Shown in pieces: positions 6,735 to 7,221 of a stretch of 7,221 nucleotides of DNA. A program made the position numbers and the translations under genes. Where the stretch lies: the NCBI GenBank assembly GCA_903925435.1, contig CAIYFF010000371.1:1-7221 (forward strand), given 5' to 3'. Position 1 is the first letter of the stretch. The number at the start of each line of letters is the position of its first letter. Source of the DNA: an uncultured Planctomycetota bacterium (GTDB lineage: Bacteria > Planctomycetota > UBA1135 > UBA2386). The notes beneath the pieces were generated by a model that saw only the letters and a list, made by a program, of their open reading frames with translations, did not search any database and was not told the origin of the DNA.

Positions 6735-7221
6735 TCAGTAGCGGAACGCGCTGACGAGCTTGGACAGGCCGTCCGCCATCTTCGACAGCGACTCGGCGGA
6801 CTGCATCGAATTCTGTGCGCCCACCGAGGTCTCGCTCGCGCACTGCGTCACTCGCGAGATGGTCGAGACGATCTCCGTCGAGCCTTGCGCGGTCTCCGCA
6901 AGCGTGCGCGCGATCTCCTTCGTGGTCGCGGTCTGCTCTTCGACTGCGACCGCGATCGTCGACTGGATGTCGCTGATCTGGTGCACGATCTCGCCGATCT
7001 TGTTGATCGCCGTGCGCGCTTGCTTGGTGTCGCCCTGAATCGCGTCGATGCGCTGGCTGATCTCGCCCGTCGCCTTCGACGTTGCGTTGGCGAGCTCCTT
7101 GACCTCATTGGCGACGACTGCGAAGCCACGGCCAGCCTCGCCGGCGCGCGCCGCTTCGATCGTCGCATTGAGCGCGAGCAGGTTGGTCTGCTGCGCGATG
7201 GTGTTGATGAGCTTCACGACC
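6735..7221 (-). CDS. Second methyl-accepting chemotaxis protein, C-terminal signalling part only
   Basis: Only the last 161 residues of this chemoreceptor are inside the window. The frame is open through the right edge, so the sensor, membrane helices and HAMP lie outside. The visible part begins just before the hairpin tip (AQQTNLLALNATIEAARAGE) and runs down the second helix: GRGFAVVANEVKELANATSK, a methylation-site-like VAVEEQTATT, and the end LSKLVSAFRY. The tip is the part that contacts CheA and CheW in receptor arrays. It is a paralogue of the receptor at 1473-4259, with near-identical tips and the same 131-residue distance from the tip Glu of RAGE to the terminal Phe. It has no CheR-tethering pentapeptide. 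An apparent GTG start at 7217 is only an internal Val codon, because a complete receptor cannot begin at the hairpin tip. Confidence 0.93.
   Translation of the reverse strand, partial: VVKLINTIAQQTNLLALNATIEAARAGEAGRGFAVVANEVKELANATSKATGEISQRIDAIQGDTKQARTAINKIGEIVHQISDIQSTIAVAVEEQTATTKEIARTLAETAQGSTEIVSTISRVTQCASETSVGAQNSMQSAESLSKMADGLSKLVSAFRY

Noticed and set aside
6735..7217. Short 160-residue stand-alone protein starting at GTG 7217
   Set aside because: The frame continues to the window edge and the sequence begins at the receptor hairpin tip, so this is the C-terminal part of a longer chemoreceptor.

Overview
This is a GC-rich bacterial window with five protein-coding genes and short intergenic gaps. 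The best lineage guess is Planctomycetota. The main clue is the secreted protein at 4488-5447, whose C-terminal domain (ending in an IPNDPGLVGG-type strand, then a TTNAVTVVIR-type final strand) resembles the tails that recur in large families of exported planctomycete proteins. This rests on recalled family resemblance, not on a search. Two chemoreceptor genes show that the organism has a chemosensory pathway.

Left part, minus strand. A chemoreceptor of 928 residues (1473-4259) is followed 66 bases downstream, on the same strand, by an ArnT/PMT-type membrane glycosyltransferase (1-1406, C-terminus cut by the window edge). The glycosyltransferase frame is open through the window edge and is overlain by long antisense frames, so it is easy to miss. 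The chemoreceptor has an outer sensor of dCache type, two membrane helices, a canonical HAMP and then three tandem 91-residue units. Each unit looks like a pair of HAMP modules, giving about seven in series before the signalling hairpin.

Middle. A 228-base divergent gap (4260-4487) separates the chemoreceptor from two rightward genes. It holds the only clearly AT-rich spot in the window's gaps and two abutting inverted repeats that would fold in the chemoreceptor leader. The rightward genes are a small exported beta-rich protein with six cysteines (4488-5447) and, 54 bases later, a 395-residue 2-oxoglutarate/Fe(II) dioxygenase of the prolyl-4-hydroxylase fold (5502-6689) with an unassigned C-terminal region of about 160 residues.

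Right edge. A 10-bp GC stem-loop (6700-6725) lies between the converging dioxygenase and a second chemoreceptor, of which only the C-terminal 161 residues are inside the window (6735-7221, minus strand). The two receptors have the same distance (131 residues) from the hairpin tip to the terminal Phe, so they belong to the same length class and could pack in one array.

No RNA gene, CRISPR array, transposase or prophage gene was seen. I find no convincing complete novel system. The most unusual items are the poly-HAMP receptor with a conserved cysteine in each repeat, the dioxygenase with its unassigned C-terminal region, and the structured leader upstream of the receptor.
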